Shown piece after piece: positions 8,469 to 17,140 of a DNA stretch of 64,000 bases. Origin of the DNA: Streptomyces lydicus (GTDB lineage: Bacteria > Actinomycetota > Actinomycetes > Streptomycetales > Streptomycetaceae); NCBI RefSeq assembly GCF_000717345.1, contig NZ_JNZA01000006.1:1-64000 (forward strand), in the 5' to 3' direction. Under the pieces are notes generated by a model. That model was not told the DNA's origin, ran no database searches, and saw only the letters and a list, made by a program, of their open reading frames with translations. A program made the position numbers and the translations under genes. How positions within the stretch are numbered: position 1 is the first letter of the stretch; each line of letters begins with the position of its first letter.

Positions 8469-9470
8469 GTGCGGAAATTCTGGGTGGCCGGTGGGCTCGG
8501 GGCAGGGCTGGTGCTGCTGCTCGGGCTGCTCCTGATCGGTACGTACGTGGCGGCGGCCGGGCTGGCCGGAATCGGTGGCCGGGCCCTAGGGCTGGCCAAG
8601 GGTGCGGTGCCCGCCGAATATCTGACGCAGGTGCAGAAGTGGGGCACGCTGTGTCCGGCGATAAGCCCCGCGCTGCTGGCGGCGCAGCTCTATCAGGAGA
8701 GCGGCTGGAACCCGAAGGCGCAGAGCCCGGCGGCCGCGCAGGGGATGGCGCAGTTCATCCCGGCGACCTGGCAGACGCACGGCGTGGACGGGGACGGTGA
8801 CGGCAAGCGGGACGTGTGGGACCCGGAGGACGCCATCGCCTCGGCCGCCTCGTACGACTGCGAGCTGGCCAAGTACGTGAAGGACGCGCCGGGTGACGCG
8901 ACGCACAACATGCTCGCCGCGTACAACGCCGGCGCCTACCGCGTGATCCAGTACGGCGGGGTGCCGCCGTACCGCGAGACGCAGAACTACGTGAAGACGA
9001 TCACGACGCTGGCGAAGAGCTTCGAGGCGCCGGCCGGGCCGGTGGCGCCGTCGAAGCAGGCCGCGGGCGCCATCTACTACGCGCAGGACAAGCTGGGCAC
9101 GCCGTATCTGTGGGGCGGCACCGGGACCGCCGCGCAGAACGGGCGGTTCGACTGCTCGGGGCTGACCAAGGCCGCGTACCACTCCGTGGGCATCGAGCTG
9201 CCGCGGGTGGCGAACGACCAGTGGAACGCCGGGCCGCACCCGAAGCGGAACGAGCTGCTCCCGGGGGACCTGGTGTTCTTCGCGTACGACCTGAAGGACC
9301 CGCGGTCGATCCACCATGTGGGGATCTACGTGGGCGGCGGGTACATGATCAATGCGCCGTACACCGGGGCCGTGATCCGGTTCGACAAGATCGACACGCC
9401 GGATTACCTTGGCGCGACCCGCGTGACCTCGGATGGCGCAAAAGCGCTCCCCGCTGCGAACGCTGCGTGA
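8469..9470 (+). CDS. bifunctional lytic transglycosylase / NlpC-P60 endopeptidase (VirB1-like)
   Basis: 333 aa from GTG 8469, chosen because GGGAGG lies about eight bases upstream; an ATG six codons earlier is the alternative. A signal anchor (about residues 7-35) precedes an SLT domain with catalytic Glu about 77 in QESGWN. The domain contains a DGDGDGKRD calcium-loop-like insert and AAYNAG. A C-terminal NlpC/P60 domain has Cys about 229 in FDCSGL and His about 283 in HHVGIY. It cuts both glycan and peptide bonds of peptidoglycan. Divergent from the T4SS-like cluster, it is the expected wall-opening (VirB1) component. It corresponds from memory to SCO4132. Confidence 0.92.
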   Translation: MRKFWVAGGLGAGLVLLLGLLLIGTYVAAAGLAGIGGRALGLAKGAVPAEYLTQVQKWGTLCPAISPALLAAQLYQESGWNPKAQSPAAAQGMAQFIPATWQTHGVDGDGDGKRDVWDPEDAIASAASYDCELAKYVKDAPGDATHNMLAAYNAGAYRVIQYGGVPPYRETQNYVKTITTLAKSFEAPAGPVAPSKQAAGAIYYAQDKLGTPYLWGGTGTAAQNGRFDCSGLTKAAYHSVGIELPRVANDQWNAGPHPKRNELLPGDLVFFAYDLKDPRSIHHVGIYVGGGYMINAPYTGAVIRFDKIDTPDYLGATRVTSDGAKALPAANAA

Positions 9471-9541
9471 ACATGAGGCCCTGAACTGCAGCGATGAGTC
9501 AAGCTTCGATAACGTCCTGGTGATCATCCCGTGGAGGGTGG

Positions 9542-9565
9542 AACGCCCGGGGCGGGGAGGGCGTT
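9542..9565 (+). terminator. probable terminator after SLT-NlpC gene
   Basis: A 7-bp perfect stem AACGCCC/GGGCGTT with a 10-base loop lies about 70 bp after the stop codon. A short run of T/C follows. The stem is short, so confidence is moderate. Confidence 0.5.
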
Positions 9566-9675
9566 TCCTTTGCGTGGAGACGTAGCAACGCTCGAAGCAG
9601 CACACGCTCGACGACCACGGGGGTGGGCAGTACACCGAGGCGCTCGCGCGCGCGAAAGATAAGGGGCCGCGGCAG

Positions 9676-10416
9676 ATGGCTGGACTCGCACTCGAGGGGC
9701 CGAACCCCGACGTCGACGTGCTCGACGGCGTCAACGGCCTTGCGAAGCACGCGCCCCACTGGGTCAACACGGCCATGGAGTACATCGGCGAGTACGGCAT
9801 CATCGCCGCCCTCGGTGTGCTCTGCCTGGTCGCCTGGTGGTCCGCGCGCCGCCGGCCGGGCGCGCCGTCCGCGGTCGCGGGTCTGGTCTGGGCGCCGCTG
9901 GCCGCCGGTATCGCGCTGCTGGCCAACATCCCGATCCGGGCGTTCGTCGAGCGGCCGCGGCCGTTCAAGGACCACGCCGGCCTCACGGTGCTGATCCCCG
10001 GCAAGAGCGACTTCTCCTTCGTCAGCGATCACGCGACGCTGACGATGGCGGTCGGCGTCGGCCTGTTCATCGCCAGCCGCAAGTACGGCGTGCTCGGCAT
10101 CCTGCTCGCGCTCGCCGAGGGCTTCTGCCGCGTCTACATGGGCGTGCACTACCCGACCGACGTGGTCGGCGGCTTCGCGCTCGGCACCGCCGTCGCGCTG
10201 CTGCTCGCGCCGCTCGCCCAGGCCCTGCTGGTGCCGCTGATGACGGCGATCGGCCGGTCGAAGCTGGCGTGGCTGGTGCGGGCGCCCGGCGTCGCGGCGG
10301 AACCGGCCGGTGCGGGCGGCCGCCCGGGGCCGGACGGTGAGGGCAGCCGGGTGGTGGCCACGGGATCGGCGATGGCGAACGGCCACAAGGAGCGGGACAA
10401 GGACCTGGCGGCCTGA
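9676..10416 (+). CDS. PAP2-family phosphatase (undecaprenyl-diphosphatase type)
   Basis: 246 aa, five or six membrane helices. The three PAP2 signature elements are present: RAFVERPRP (about 88-96), SDHAT (about 117-121, the BcrC-type form of the PSGH box) and RVYMGVHYPTDV (about 150-161) with the catalytic His. Enzymes of this type recycle undecaprenyl pyrophosphate, the lipid carrier for wall polymers, or dephosphorylate other lipid phosphates; which substrate is used is inferred. A hydrophilic tail of about 40 residues follows the last helix. Confidence 0.88.
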   Translation: MAGLALEGPNPDVDVLDGVNGLAKHAPHWVNTAMEYIGEYGIIAALGVLCLVAWWSARRRPGAPSAVAGLVWAPLAAGIALLANIPIRAFVERPRPFKDHAGLTVLIPGKSDFSFVSDHATLTMAVGVGLFIASRKYGVLGILLALAEGFCRVYMGVHYPTDVVGGFALGTAVALLLAPLAQALLVPLMTAIGRSKLAWLVRAPGVAAEPAGAGGRPGPDGEGSRVVATGSAMANGHKERDKDLAA

Positions 10417-10470
10417 GCCGGCAGGCCCGGTACGGCCCCCGAGCGGGCCGGTGAAGACCTGGCGGATGCG

Positions 10471-10503
10471 GACGGCCCGGCCCCCTCGCGGGGCCGGGCC
10501 GTC
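10471..10503. terminator. bidirectional terminator between convergent genes
   Basis: A 14-bp perfect GC stem (10471-10484 with 10490-10503) has a five-base loop. It sits between the ends of the PAP2 gene and the convergent flavin oxidase gene and can serve both strands. There is no long T-tract, as is usual in Streptomyces. Confidence 0.8.
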
Positions 10504-10526
10504 CGTGTGTCCGCGCGTGGGCGGTC

Positions 10527-12128
10527 TCAGAGCGCCTGCGGGAAGGTGCTGAACAGCCGCTGCGGGTCGTAGGTCCGCTTGACCTCGGCGAGCCGGCCGG
10601 CGGCGGCGCCGTAGTAGGCGCTCTTCCAGTCGGTCAGGCCGGGGTCGGTGTAGTTCTGGTACGCGGCGCCGGAGGAGTACCGCTGCATCGCGCCGTGGAA
10701 GGAATCCAGCCACGCTGTGCGCGTACCCGAGGAGCCGTTCGCCGGCCAGGACGCCAAGTACTGGGCGAGGAACCGCGATCCGCGGTGCACGAAGGCGGTG
10801 TCGGTGCGGCCGACGCGGTTGACCGCGCCGCCCAGCGCGGTCAGCGCCACGTTCCCGGTGACGCCCTTGCGGCCGCCGCTCTCGATCTGCTGCAGCAGGG
10901 TGTGGATGCCGGCCGCGGAGAGCGACCGGTCGAAGAAGTGCGAGCGGGCCGCGTAGGTCTCCCGGCCCAGCTGTCCGCCGCCGGTGTGGCCGGGCAGCGA
11001 ACCGGGCATGTGGCACTGCGCGGTGGACTTGGACGAGCAGCCCGCGTACGACTCCATCGCGTCCAGGTAGCCGATCGGGGTGAGATGGACCGTGGAGGCG
11101 GGGCCGGGGCCGCCCGCCTGGTCGGCGAGCTTGTCCACGGCGTTCTGCAGCTCGCGGTAGCCGCCCAGGGAGAAGGCCGCGACGGAGACCGCCGGGGTGC
11201 CGCCGGGGCGCGCGTCGAGATGGCAGGCGGACCAGATCTCGTCGGCCTGTACGGGACCCCACTTCTGCCAGGAGCCCAGCACCTTCGCCGCCTTGGCCCA
11301 CGGCCAGGTCATGTACGCCCGCACCGCGCGCGGCGCCGGATGGGTGCGGAAGCGCAGCTCGGTGACCACGCCGAAGTTGCCGTTGCCGGCGCCGCGCAGC
11401 GCCCAGAAGAGGTCGGAGTGCTGCTTGCTGTCGCAGTCGACGGTCTTGCCGTCGGCCGTGACCACGGTGGCGCCGACGAGGCTGTCGCAGGTCAGCCCGT
11501 ACGCGCGGGAGACCACGCCGTGGCCGCCGCCGAGGGTGAGGCCGGATATGCCGACGGTGGGGCACGAGCCCCCGGGTATGGTCACGCCGTGCGCGCCCAG
11601 GCCCTCGTAGACGTCGATGAGCTTGGTGCCGGCGCCGATCCGGGTGATCCCGCCCGAAGGGGCGGTGACCTTGGACAGCGACGAGACGTCGATGATCAGT
11701 TTGCCGTTGCCGCTGGACCAGCCCGCGTAGGAGTGACCGCCGCTGCGGATGGCGACCGGGGCGCCGTAGCGCCGCGCGAAGGCGAGGCACTCGGCGACGT
11801 CCGACGGGTGCTTGACGTACGCGATGGCTGACGGCTTCAGCGTGTCGTAGCGGGTGTTGTAGAGCTTCCGGGCGGTGGCGTAGGCGGCGTCGGAGGCCCG
11901 TATGAGCCGGCCGTCCAGGCTCTTGCCGAGGGCGCTCCAGTTGGCCTGGGTCGCCCGGGCGACGCCCGCGGGCGCGGAGGCCGCACGGGTCTGTGCGGCG
12001 TCGGTCCCGGTGGTGGAGGCGGCGGACGCCGCGGACGCCCCGCCGGTCTTGCTGTCGCAGCCGGTGGCCCAGGCGACCGACGTCGCCGCCAGTCCGGTGC
12101 CGGCCTGCAGGAGTGTGCGCCGCTTCAC
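10527..12128 (-). CDS. BBE-like FAD-dependent oxidoreductase, exported (twin-arginine signal)
   Basis: 533 aa from GTG 12128 (GAGGGGGA about 11 bases upstream). The N-terminus VKRRTLLQAG with a hydrophobic run and ATGC suggests Tat export, possibly as a lipoprotein. A PCMH-type FAD domain carries His in RSGGHSY and Cys in GLTCDSL, the two residues that bind FAD bicovalently in berberine-bridge-type oxidases. The C-terminus YYG...RLAEVKRTYDPQRLF is the BBE domain. Substrates in this family include sugars, alkaloids and antibiotic intermediates; none can be assigned here. Confidence 0.88.
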   Translation of the reverse strand: MKRRTLLQAGTGLAATSVAWATGCDSKTGGASAASAASTTGTDAAQTRAASAPAGVARATQANWSALGKSLDGRLIRASDAAYATARKLYNTRYDTLKPSAIAYVKHPSDVAECLAFARRYGAPVAIRSGGHSYAGWSSGNGKLIIDVSSLSKVTAPSGGITRIGAGTKLIDVYEGLGAHGVTIPGGSCPTVGISGLTLGGGHGVVSRAYGLTCDSLVGATVVTADGKTVDCDSKQHSDLFWALRGAGNGNFGVVTELRFRTHPAPRAVRAYMTWPWAKAAKVLGSWQKWGPVQADEIWSACHLDARPGGTPAVSVAAFSLGGYRELQNAVDKLADQAGGPGPASTVHLTPIGYLDAMESYAGCSSKSTAQCHMPGSLPGHTGGGQLGRETYAARSHFFDRSLSAAGIHTLLQQIESGGRKGVTGNVALTALGGAVNRVGRTDTAFVHRGSRFLAQYLASWPANGSSGTRTAWLDSFHGAMQRYSSGAAYQNYTDPGLTDWKSAYYGAAAGRLAEVKRTYDPQRLFSTFPQAL

Positions 12129-12774
12129 TGGGATGAGTCCCCCTCGATGTCGTACGGTCTCGCCCGCGCGAGGGGCCGTGGCGGATCGAGGTGCCGTGTC
12201 CACGGGCTCGACGCCGCCGGCCGTGGTCGCGCGGGGCGCGTGCCGGGAGCGCGGTGCCGGGCGGTGCGGCCGCGTGCTGCTTCCCCCGCCCACCGCGCCC
12301 GGCATGCGCCACACCGTCCGGGACTGTCCGGTTCCGGGCTTGCAGTCCGTTATCGGCGTGGTGCTGTTGCTTCTCTCACTACCCAGATGCGGTACGGGCG
12401 TTGGGGGTTCCCGGAACGGACTTCCTCATTCCAGCGGACTGCCGGCCCCGGGCGCCCCGGCGTCGGCCAGGTGGCGCTCCGCGTCCGTGCGCGCCTGCGA
12501 TCGGGCACGCCGGGCCGGCCCCCGCCAGCCGCAGGTGCAGCGGGCCGTGCAGAAGGAGCCGCGTTCGGTGGTGGAGGTCGCGTGGGGGACTCGGTCGGGC
12601 ACCCGGCCACGCTACGCGCCCCAGGTGGCGTTGCGTGACGAGCCCCCGTAACGGTCGTTGAACGGATCGGTCGACGGAACGTCAGGTGCGGTGTGGGCGG
12701 AACGTCCGACCCTCCCGAGCGGACCGGCCGGCCAGGCCGGTCCCGAAGACAGCGGCCGAGGGGGCTCGTACGCG
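12129..12774. other. 646-bp divergent intergenic region
   Basis: No gene is supported. Two copies of GGAACGTC occur at 12676-12683 and 12699-12706, upstream of the lipoprotein gene. GGAAC is the -35 core of ECF/SigE-type promoters, but no matching -10 is obvious at the right spacing. Confidence 0.4.
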
Positions 12775-13629
12775 ATGGTGGTGCAGGACAGGCGAGGCGG
12801 CGCGGCCGCGGTGGCGGTGGCGTGCGGGACGGGTCTGGCGGTCGGGCTGCTGGCGACGGGCTGTTCCCCGGATGGCGCCGCGGCCGACGACCAGGGGCCT
12901 GCCCGCCGGTCCGCCGCCGCGGACGTCCGTGCCGGCGCCGACGCCCTGGTCAGGGCCCGCTCCGCCGAGGTCCGTACGGCCATGGAGACGGTGAGCGGCG
13001 GCACCCGCGTCGCCATCCGCGGCACCGGCGGTTACGACTTCACCACCAGCAGCGGGCAGCTGCGCGTGGTGCTGCCCGACCCGGCGGGCCGGCCCGCCGA
13101 GGGCCGCCAGCCGATCACCGAGATCCTCGCGCCCGGCGCGCTGTACATGAAGAACCGCGGGGCGGGGGTGCCGGCCGACAAGTGGGTGCGGGTGGACACC
13201 GCCTCGCTCGCCGACGGGAACCTCGTCACCGGTGGCGCCACCGACCCGCTGGCCGCCGCCGAACTGCTGCGCGGCGCACGGCAGGTGACGTATCAGGGCG
13301 AGGAGTGGCGGGACGGTGTCCGGGTGCGGCACTACCGCGGCACCACCGACATCGGGGCGGCCGCCCGGGCGGCGTCGCCGCGCACCCGGCCGGCCCTGCT
13401 CGCCGCGGAGAAGGGCTTCACCACCGACGTCGTGCCGTTCGACGCGTATCTGGACGAGGCCGGGCGGCTGCGCAAGGTGCGCCAGCAGTTCCGCTTCGCC
13501 AACGGGGCGCCCGACGGCGCGTCGGTGATCTCGACCACGGAGCTGTCGGGCTTCGGGCGGCCGGTCGCGGTGCGGCTCCCGGACCGGCGCGACATCTACG
13601 CCGGGAAGATCGCGTCGGCCGCGTCGTAG
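12775..13629 (+). CDS. secreted lipoprotein, LppX/LprAFG-like
   Basis: 284 aa. ATG follows GAGGGGG about ten bases upstream. A hydrophobic signal ends in LLATGC with Cys near residue 30 as the lipidation site. The mature part is a single domain with the rhythm of the LppX_LprAFG/LolA-like fold (repeated amphipathic beta strands, ALYMKN, KWVRV, conserved Gly/Tyr turns). Relatives bind or carry lipids at the cell surface; that role is an inference. It stands alone between two terminators. Confidence 0.8.
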   Translation: MVVQDRRGGAAAVAVACGTGLAVGLLATGCSPDGAAADDQGPARRSAAADVRAGADALVRARSAEVRTAMETVSGGTRVAIRGTGGYDFTTSSGQLRVVLPDPAGRPAEGRQPITEILAPGALYMKNRGAGVPADKWVRVDTASLADGNLVTGGATDPLAAAELLRGARQVTYQGEEWRDGVRVRHYRGTTDIGAAARAASPRTRPALLAAEKGFTTDVVPFDAYLDEAGRLRKVRQQFRFANGAPDGASVISTTELSGFGRPVAVRLPDRRDIYAGKIASAAS

Positions 13630-13653
13630 CGCCGGTCCCCCCGGAAGAACGGC

Positions 13654-13680
13654 CCGGCACGTGGCGGGGGCCCGTGCCGG
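13654..13680 (+). terminator. probable terminator after lipoprotein gene
   Basis: An 8-bp perfect stem CCGGCACG/CGTGCCGG with an 11-base loop begins 25 bp after the lipoprotein stop codon. Confidence 0.6.
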
Positions 13681-13788
13681 AGGGCGGAAATGGTCCATAC
13701 GTGCCATGCGCGGAGCGTGCGCCCCTCTTTACGCTGGGCGGTAACCGCCCCAGGCGTGGGAAGGCGCTCGAAGGAGGAGGTGCGGCAC

Positions 13789-13968
13789 GTGGCCGGACAC
13801 CGTCATACGACCGTGCAGGATCACGTGGCCCTCGTCGAGATCGACCTGACCGGTGAGCTGATGATCGCGGCGGCGGCCGCGAGCGAGGATCGGCTCACCC
13901 CGGACCGTATCGACGAGGTGCTGGACGTGGAGGGGGAGCAGCGGGACCCGGCGGGCGAACCGGCGTAG
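13789..13968 (+). CDS. small conserved-looking protein, 59 aa, unknown function
   Basis: A perfect AAGGAGGAGG at 13771-13780 lies eight bases before GTG 13789; the in-frame GTG at 13780 overlaps the Shine-Dalgarno and is less likely. The protein is acidic and mostly helical in appearance, with no signal or membrane segment. It has HTTVQDH, then VALVEIDLTGEL, then an Ala-rich helix. It matches in position the small hypothetical gene before csoR in other Streptomyces. No function can be given. Confidence 0.7.
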   Translation: MAGHRHTTVQDHVALVEIDLTGELMIAAAAASEDRLTPDRIDEVLDVEGEQRDPAGEPA

Positions 13969-13974
13969 CCGTCG

Positions 13975-14391
13975 TCAGGTGCGCAGCATCCGCTCGATCG
14001 CCTTGGTCGCCTCCTGGACCTTGGCGTCGATCGCCTCGGGGCCCTTGACGGCCGCGTCGGCGACGCAGTGCCGCAGGTGTTCCTCCAGGAGCTGCAGACC
14101 GAAGGACTGCAGGCCCTTTGTGCTGGCCGAGACCTGGGTGAGTATGTCGATGCAGTAGACGTCCTCTTCGAGCATCCGCTGGAGTCCGCGGATCTGGCCC
14201 TCGATGCGGCGCAGTCGCTTGAGGTGTGCGTCCTTCTGCTGTGCGTAGCCGTGGACGCCGTGCGACGGGGCAATCTCTGCGGCGTCGGTCACGGTCCGGT
14301 CCTCGGTGAGGGGGGCGTCCGCGGGCTGCGGGGCGGGGTGGGCGGCGGCGGCCCGGGGGCTGCCGTTGGCGTCGGCGTCCGTGGTCGTCAT
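13975..14391 (-). CDS. csoR: CsoR-family copper-sensing repressor
   Basis: 138 aa. A long, Ala/Pro-rich N-terminal extension (about 45 residues) precedes the all-helical CsoR core. The Cu(I) ligands are readable as Cys80 (VYCIDIL), His105 and Cys109 (EEHLRHC). CsoR binds DNA as a tetramer and releases it on Cu(I) binding, derepressing copper efflux. A palindromic operator lies just before its start, so it is probably autoregulated. No copper ATPase or chaperone gene is adjacent; those would be elsewhere. Confidence 0.93.
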   Translation of the reverse strand: MTTTDADANGSPRAAAAHPAPQPADAPLTEDRTVTDAAEIAPSHGVHGYAQQKDAHLKRLRRIEGQIRGLQRMLEEDVYCIDILTQVSASTKGLQSFGLQLLEEHLRHCVADAAVKGPEAIDAKVQEATKAIERMLRT

Positions 14392-14420
14392 GGCCGTCTC
14401 CCGTGGTATTTAGGCGATCT

Positions 14421-14441
14421 ATATACCCCTGGTGGGTATAT
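14421..14441. promoter_or_regulatory. CsoR operator
   Basis: Perfect inverted repeat ATATACCC-CTGGT-GGGTATAT, 30 bp upstream of the csoR start. It matches the pseudo-palindromic TATACCC...GGGTATA sites bound by CsoR proteins. It lies in the divergent region shared with the DUF47-pit operon, whose start is about 145 bp away. Confidence 0.88.
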
Positions 14442-14585
14442 GGTACCGAACTTTGCGGGCACCTGCGGTACCCCGTGCAGAGCATGCTGCCCGATGGGCG
14501 ACACTGAGGGAATGCCGGTTAGCTGTGGCTGGATGATGCGCCTAGCATCAACTCGACCGAATCCGATGCACCCCGAGGATTTCAC

Positions 14586-15206
14586 GTGCGCTTTCGTCTG
14601 ACCCCCAGGGAGACGAGCTTCTACGACATGTTCGCCGCGTCCGCGGACAACATCGTCACGGGCTCGAAGCTCCTGATGGAACTGCTCGGGGCGGACGCCT
14701 CCGCACGGGCCGAGATCGCCGAACGGATGCGCGCGGCGGAGCACGCGGGAGATGACGCGACGCACGCGATCTTCCACCAGCTGAACTCGTCGTTCATCAC
14801 GCCGTTCGACCGCGAGGACATCTACAACCTCGCCTCGTCGCTCGACGACATCATGGACTTCATGGAGGAGGCCGTCGATCTGGTCGTCCTCTACAAGGTC
14901 GAGGAGCTGCCCAAGGGCGTCGACCAGCAGATCGAGGTGCTGGCGCGGGCGGCGGAGCTGACCGCCGAGGCGATGCCCAACCTCCGCACGATGTCCAACC
15001 TCACCGAGTACTGGATCGAGGTCAACCGCCTGGAGAACCAGGCCGACCAGATCCACCGCAAGCTGCTCGCGCACCTCTTCAACGGCAAGTACGACGCCAT
15101 CGAGGTGCTGAAGCTGAAGCAGATCGTGGACATCCTGGAAGAGGCGGCGGACGCGTTCGAGCACGTCGCCAACACGGTCGAGACCATCGCGGTCAAGGAG
15201 TCCTGA
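14586..15206 (+). CDS. DUF47/PhoU-like Pit accessory protein
   Basis: 206 aa from GTG with CGAGGA upstream. All-helical PhoU-like DUF47 protein with the family's acidic metal-binding pattern (DREDIYNLASSLDDIMDF, about 78-95). Such proteins are encoded next to Pit transporters and modulate low-affinity phosphate uptake. The pit gene follows after nine bases, so the two form an operon. Confidence 0.92.
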   Translation: MRFRLTPRETSFYDMFAASADNIVTGSKLLMELLGADASARAEIAERMRAAEHAGDDATHAIFHQLNSSFITPFDREDIYNLASSLDDIMDFMEEAVDLVVLYKVEELPKGVDQQIEVLARAAELTAEAMPNLRTMSNLTEYWIEVNRLENQADQIHRKLLAHLFNGKYDAIEVLKLKQIVDILEEAADAFEHVANTVETIAVKES

Positions 15207-15215
15207 GCGCCGGCC

Positions 15216-16214
15216 ATGGACACCTTCGCGCTCGTCGTGACCATTGCGGTCGCGCTCGGTTTCACCTATACCAACGGCTTCCACGACTCCGCCAACGCGA
15301 TCGCCACCTCGGTCTCGACCCGGGCGCTGACCCCGCGGGCCGCACTGGCGATGGCCGCCGTGATGAACCTCGCGGGTGCCTTCCTCGGCTCCGGGGTCGC
15401 CAAGACGGTCAGCGAGGGGCTGATCGCCACGCCGCAGGGCGACAAGGGGATGGGCATCCTCTTCGCGGCGCTGCTCGGCGCGGTCGTCTGGAACCTCGTC
15501 ACCTGGTACTTCGGGCTGCCCTCGTCGTCCTCGCACGCGCTGTTCGGCGGGATGGTCGGTGCGGCCCTCGCCGGCGGCACGACGGTCATCTGGTCCGGCG
15601 TGGTCGAGAAGGTCGTTCTGCCGATGTTCATCTCGCCGGTCGTCGGCCTGGTGCTCGGCTACCTGGTGATGGTCCTCATCCTGTGGCTCTTCCGTAAGTC
15701 GAACCCGCACAAGGCCAAGCGGGGCTTCCGCATAGCCCAGACCGTCTCGGCCGCGGGCATGGCCCTCGGCCACGGTCTGCAGGACGCCCAGAAGACCATG
15801 GGCGTGGTCGTGATGGCTCTGGTCATCGCCGACGTCGAGGACCCGAACGCGGCCATCCCGATCTGGGTCAAGCTGGCCTGTGCGCTCACCCTCTCGCTGG
15901 GTACGTACGCGGGCGGCTGGCGCATCATGCGCACCCTGGGCCGGCGGATCATCGAGCTGGACCCGCCGCAGGGCTTCGCCGCGGAGACCACGGCCGCCTC
16001 GGTCATGTACACCGCGTCGTTCATGTTCCAGGCCCCGATCTCCACCACCCACGTCATCACCTCCGCGATCATGGGCGTCGGCTCGACCAAGCGCCCGCGC
16101 GCGGTGCGCTGGGGCGTCGCCAAGAACATCGTGATGGGCTGGTTCATCACCATGCCGGCGGCGGCGCTGGTCGCGGCGCTCGCGTACTCGCTCATCGCGC
16201 TGGCCTTCGGCTGA
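15216..16214 (+). CDS. pitH: low-affinity inorganic phosphate transporter, Pit family
   Basis: 332 aa with about ten membrane helices. Both halves carry the PiT signature with GFHDSANAIATSVSTRAL near residue 21 and the related DAQKTMGVV and STTHVIT motifs in the second half. It imports metal-phosphate driven by proton symport. It sits in the membrane and is co-transcribed with the DUF47 gene. The neighbouring convergent pst operon provides the high-affinity route. Confidence 0.94.
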   Translation: MDTFALVVTIAVALGFTYTNGFHDSANAIATSVSTRALTPRAALAMAAVMNLAGAFLGSGVAKTVSEGLIATPQGDKGMGILFAALLGAVVWNLVTWYFGLPSSSSHALFGGMVGAALAGGTTVIWSGVVEKVVLPMFISPVVGLVLGYLVMVLILWLFRKSNPHKAKRGFRIAQTVSAAGMALGHGLQDAQKTMGVVVMALVIADVEDPNAAIPIWVKLACALTLSLGTYAGGWRIMRTLGRRIIELDPPQGFAAETTAASVMYTASFMFQAPISTTHVITSAIMGVGSTKRPRAVRWGVAKNIVMGWFITMPAAALVAALAYSLIALAFG

Positions 16215-16232
16215 TCCGCGCGACAACGCAGT

Positions 16233-16264
16233 GGGCCCGCCCCCCGGGAAGGAGGGGCGGGCCC
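16233..16264. terminator. bidirectional terminator between pit and pstB
   Basis: An 11-bp perfect stem GGGCCCGCCCC/GGGGCGGGCCC with a ten-base loop, between the convergent ends of pit and pstB. Confidence 0.85.
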
Positions 16265-16330
16265 TTCGTCGTGCGGTGGCACCGCCATGCAGCACCGCAG
16301 GACGCTTGAGGGGCGTCGGCCGGGCAGGGC

Positions 16331-17107
16331 CTAGCCGAAGCGGCCGGAGATGTAGTCCTCGGTGGCCTGGACCGACGGGTTGGAGAAGATCCGCTCGGTC
16401 TCGTCGATCTCGATCAGCTTGCCGGGCTGCCCGACGGCCGCGAGGTTGAAGAACGCCGTACGGTCCGAAACGCGGGCGGCCTGCTGCATGTTGTGCGTCA
16501 CGATGACGATCGTGAAGCGCTCCTTCAGCTCACCGATCAGGTCCTCGATGGCGAGGGTGGAGATCGGGTCGAGCGCCGAGCAGGGCTCGTCCATCAGCAG
16601 CACCTGCGGCTCGACCGCGATGGCGCGGGCTATGCACAGCCGCTGCTGCTGGCCGCCGGAGAGGCCGGAGCCGGGCTTGTTCAGCCGGTCCTTGACCTCG
16701 TTCCAGAGGTTGGCGCCCTTGAGGGACTTCTCGACGATGTCCTTGAGCTCGGTCTTCTTGTACGAGCCGTTCAGCCGCAGCCCGGCGGCGACGTTGTCGA
16801 AGATCGACATGGTGGGGAACGGGTTGGGGCGCTGGAAGACCATGCCGACGGTGCGGCGGACCGCCACCGGGTCGACACCGGAGCCGTAGAGGTTCTCGGC
16901 GTCCAGCATCACCTTGCCCTCGACGCGGCCGCCGGGGGTGACCTCGTGCATGCGGTTCAGGGTGCGCAGGAAGGTGGACTTGCCGCAGCCGGACGGGCCG
17001 ATGAAGGCCGTCACCGAGCGCGGCTCGACCGTCATCGAGATGTCGTCGATGGCCTTGTGGCTGCCGTAGTAGGCGGAGAGGCCGCTGACGTCGATTCGCT
17101 TGGCCAT
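16331..17107 (-). CDS. pstB: phosphate ABC transporter ATP-binding protein PstB
   Basis: 258 aa, usual length. Walker A GPSGCGKS (37-44), Q-loop in VFQRPNPFP, signature LSGGQ (149-153), Walker B VLLMDEP with Glu174 and the H-loop in THNMQQA. It energises phosphate import through PstC/PstA. It is the last gene of the pst operon, 33 bp after pstA. Confidence 0.96.
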   Translation of the reverse strand: MAKRIDVSGLSAYYGSHKAIDDISMTVEPRSVTAFIGPSGCGKSTFLRTLNRMHEVTPGGRVEGKVMLDAENLYGSGVDPVAVRRTVGMVFQRPNPFPTMSIFDNVAAGLRLNGSYKKTELKDIVEKSLKGANLWNEVKDRLNKPGSGLSGGQQQRLCIARAIAVEPQVLLMDEPCSALDPISTLAIEDLIGELKERFTIVIVTHNMQQAARVSDRTAFFNLAAVGQPGKLIEIDETERIFSNPSVQATEDYISGRFG

Positions 17108-17140
17108 GGGATCACTGCTTCTCTCTGTGCGGACGCTCGG

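Noticed and set aside
9499..12312. 937-residue open frame across PAP2 and oxidase genes
   Set aside because: Runs through two known genes and intergenic terminators; Arg/Pro/Gly-rich shadow.
14388..16295. 635-residue open frame opposite the DUF47-pit operon
   Set aside because: It is a GC-driven shadow: rich in Arg, Asp, Gly and His with no domain, and it runs antisense to two well-identified genes.
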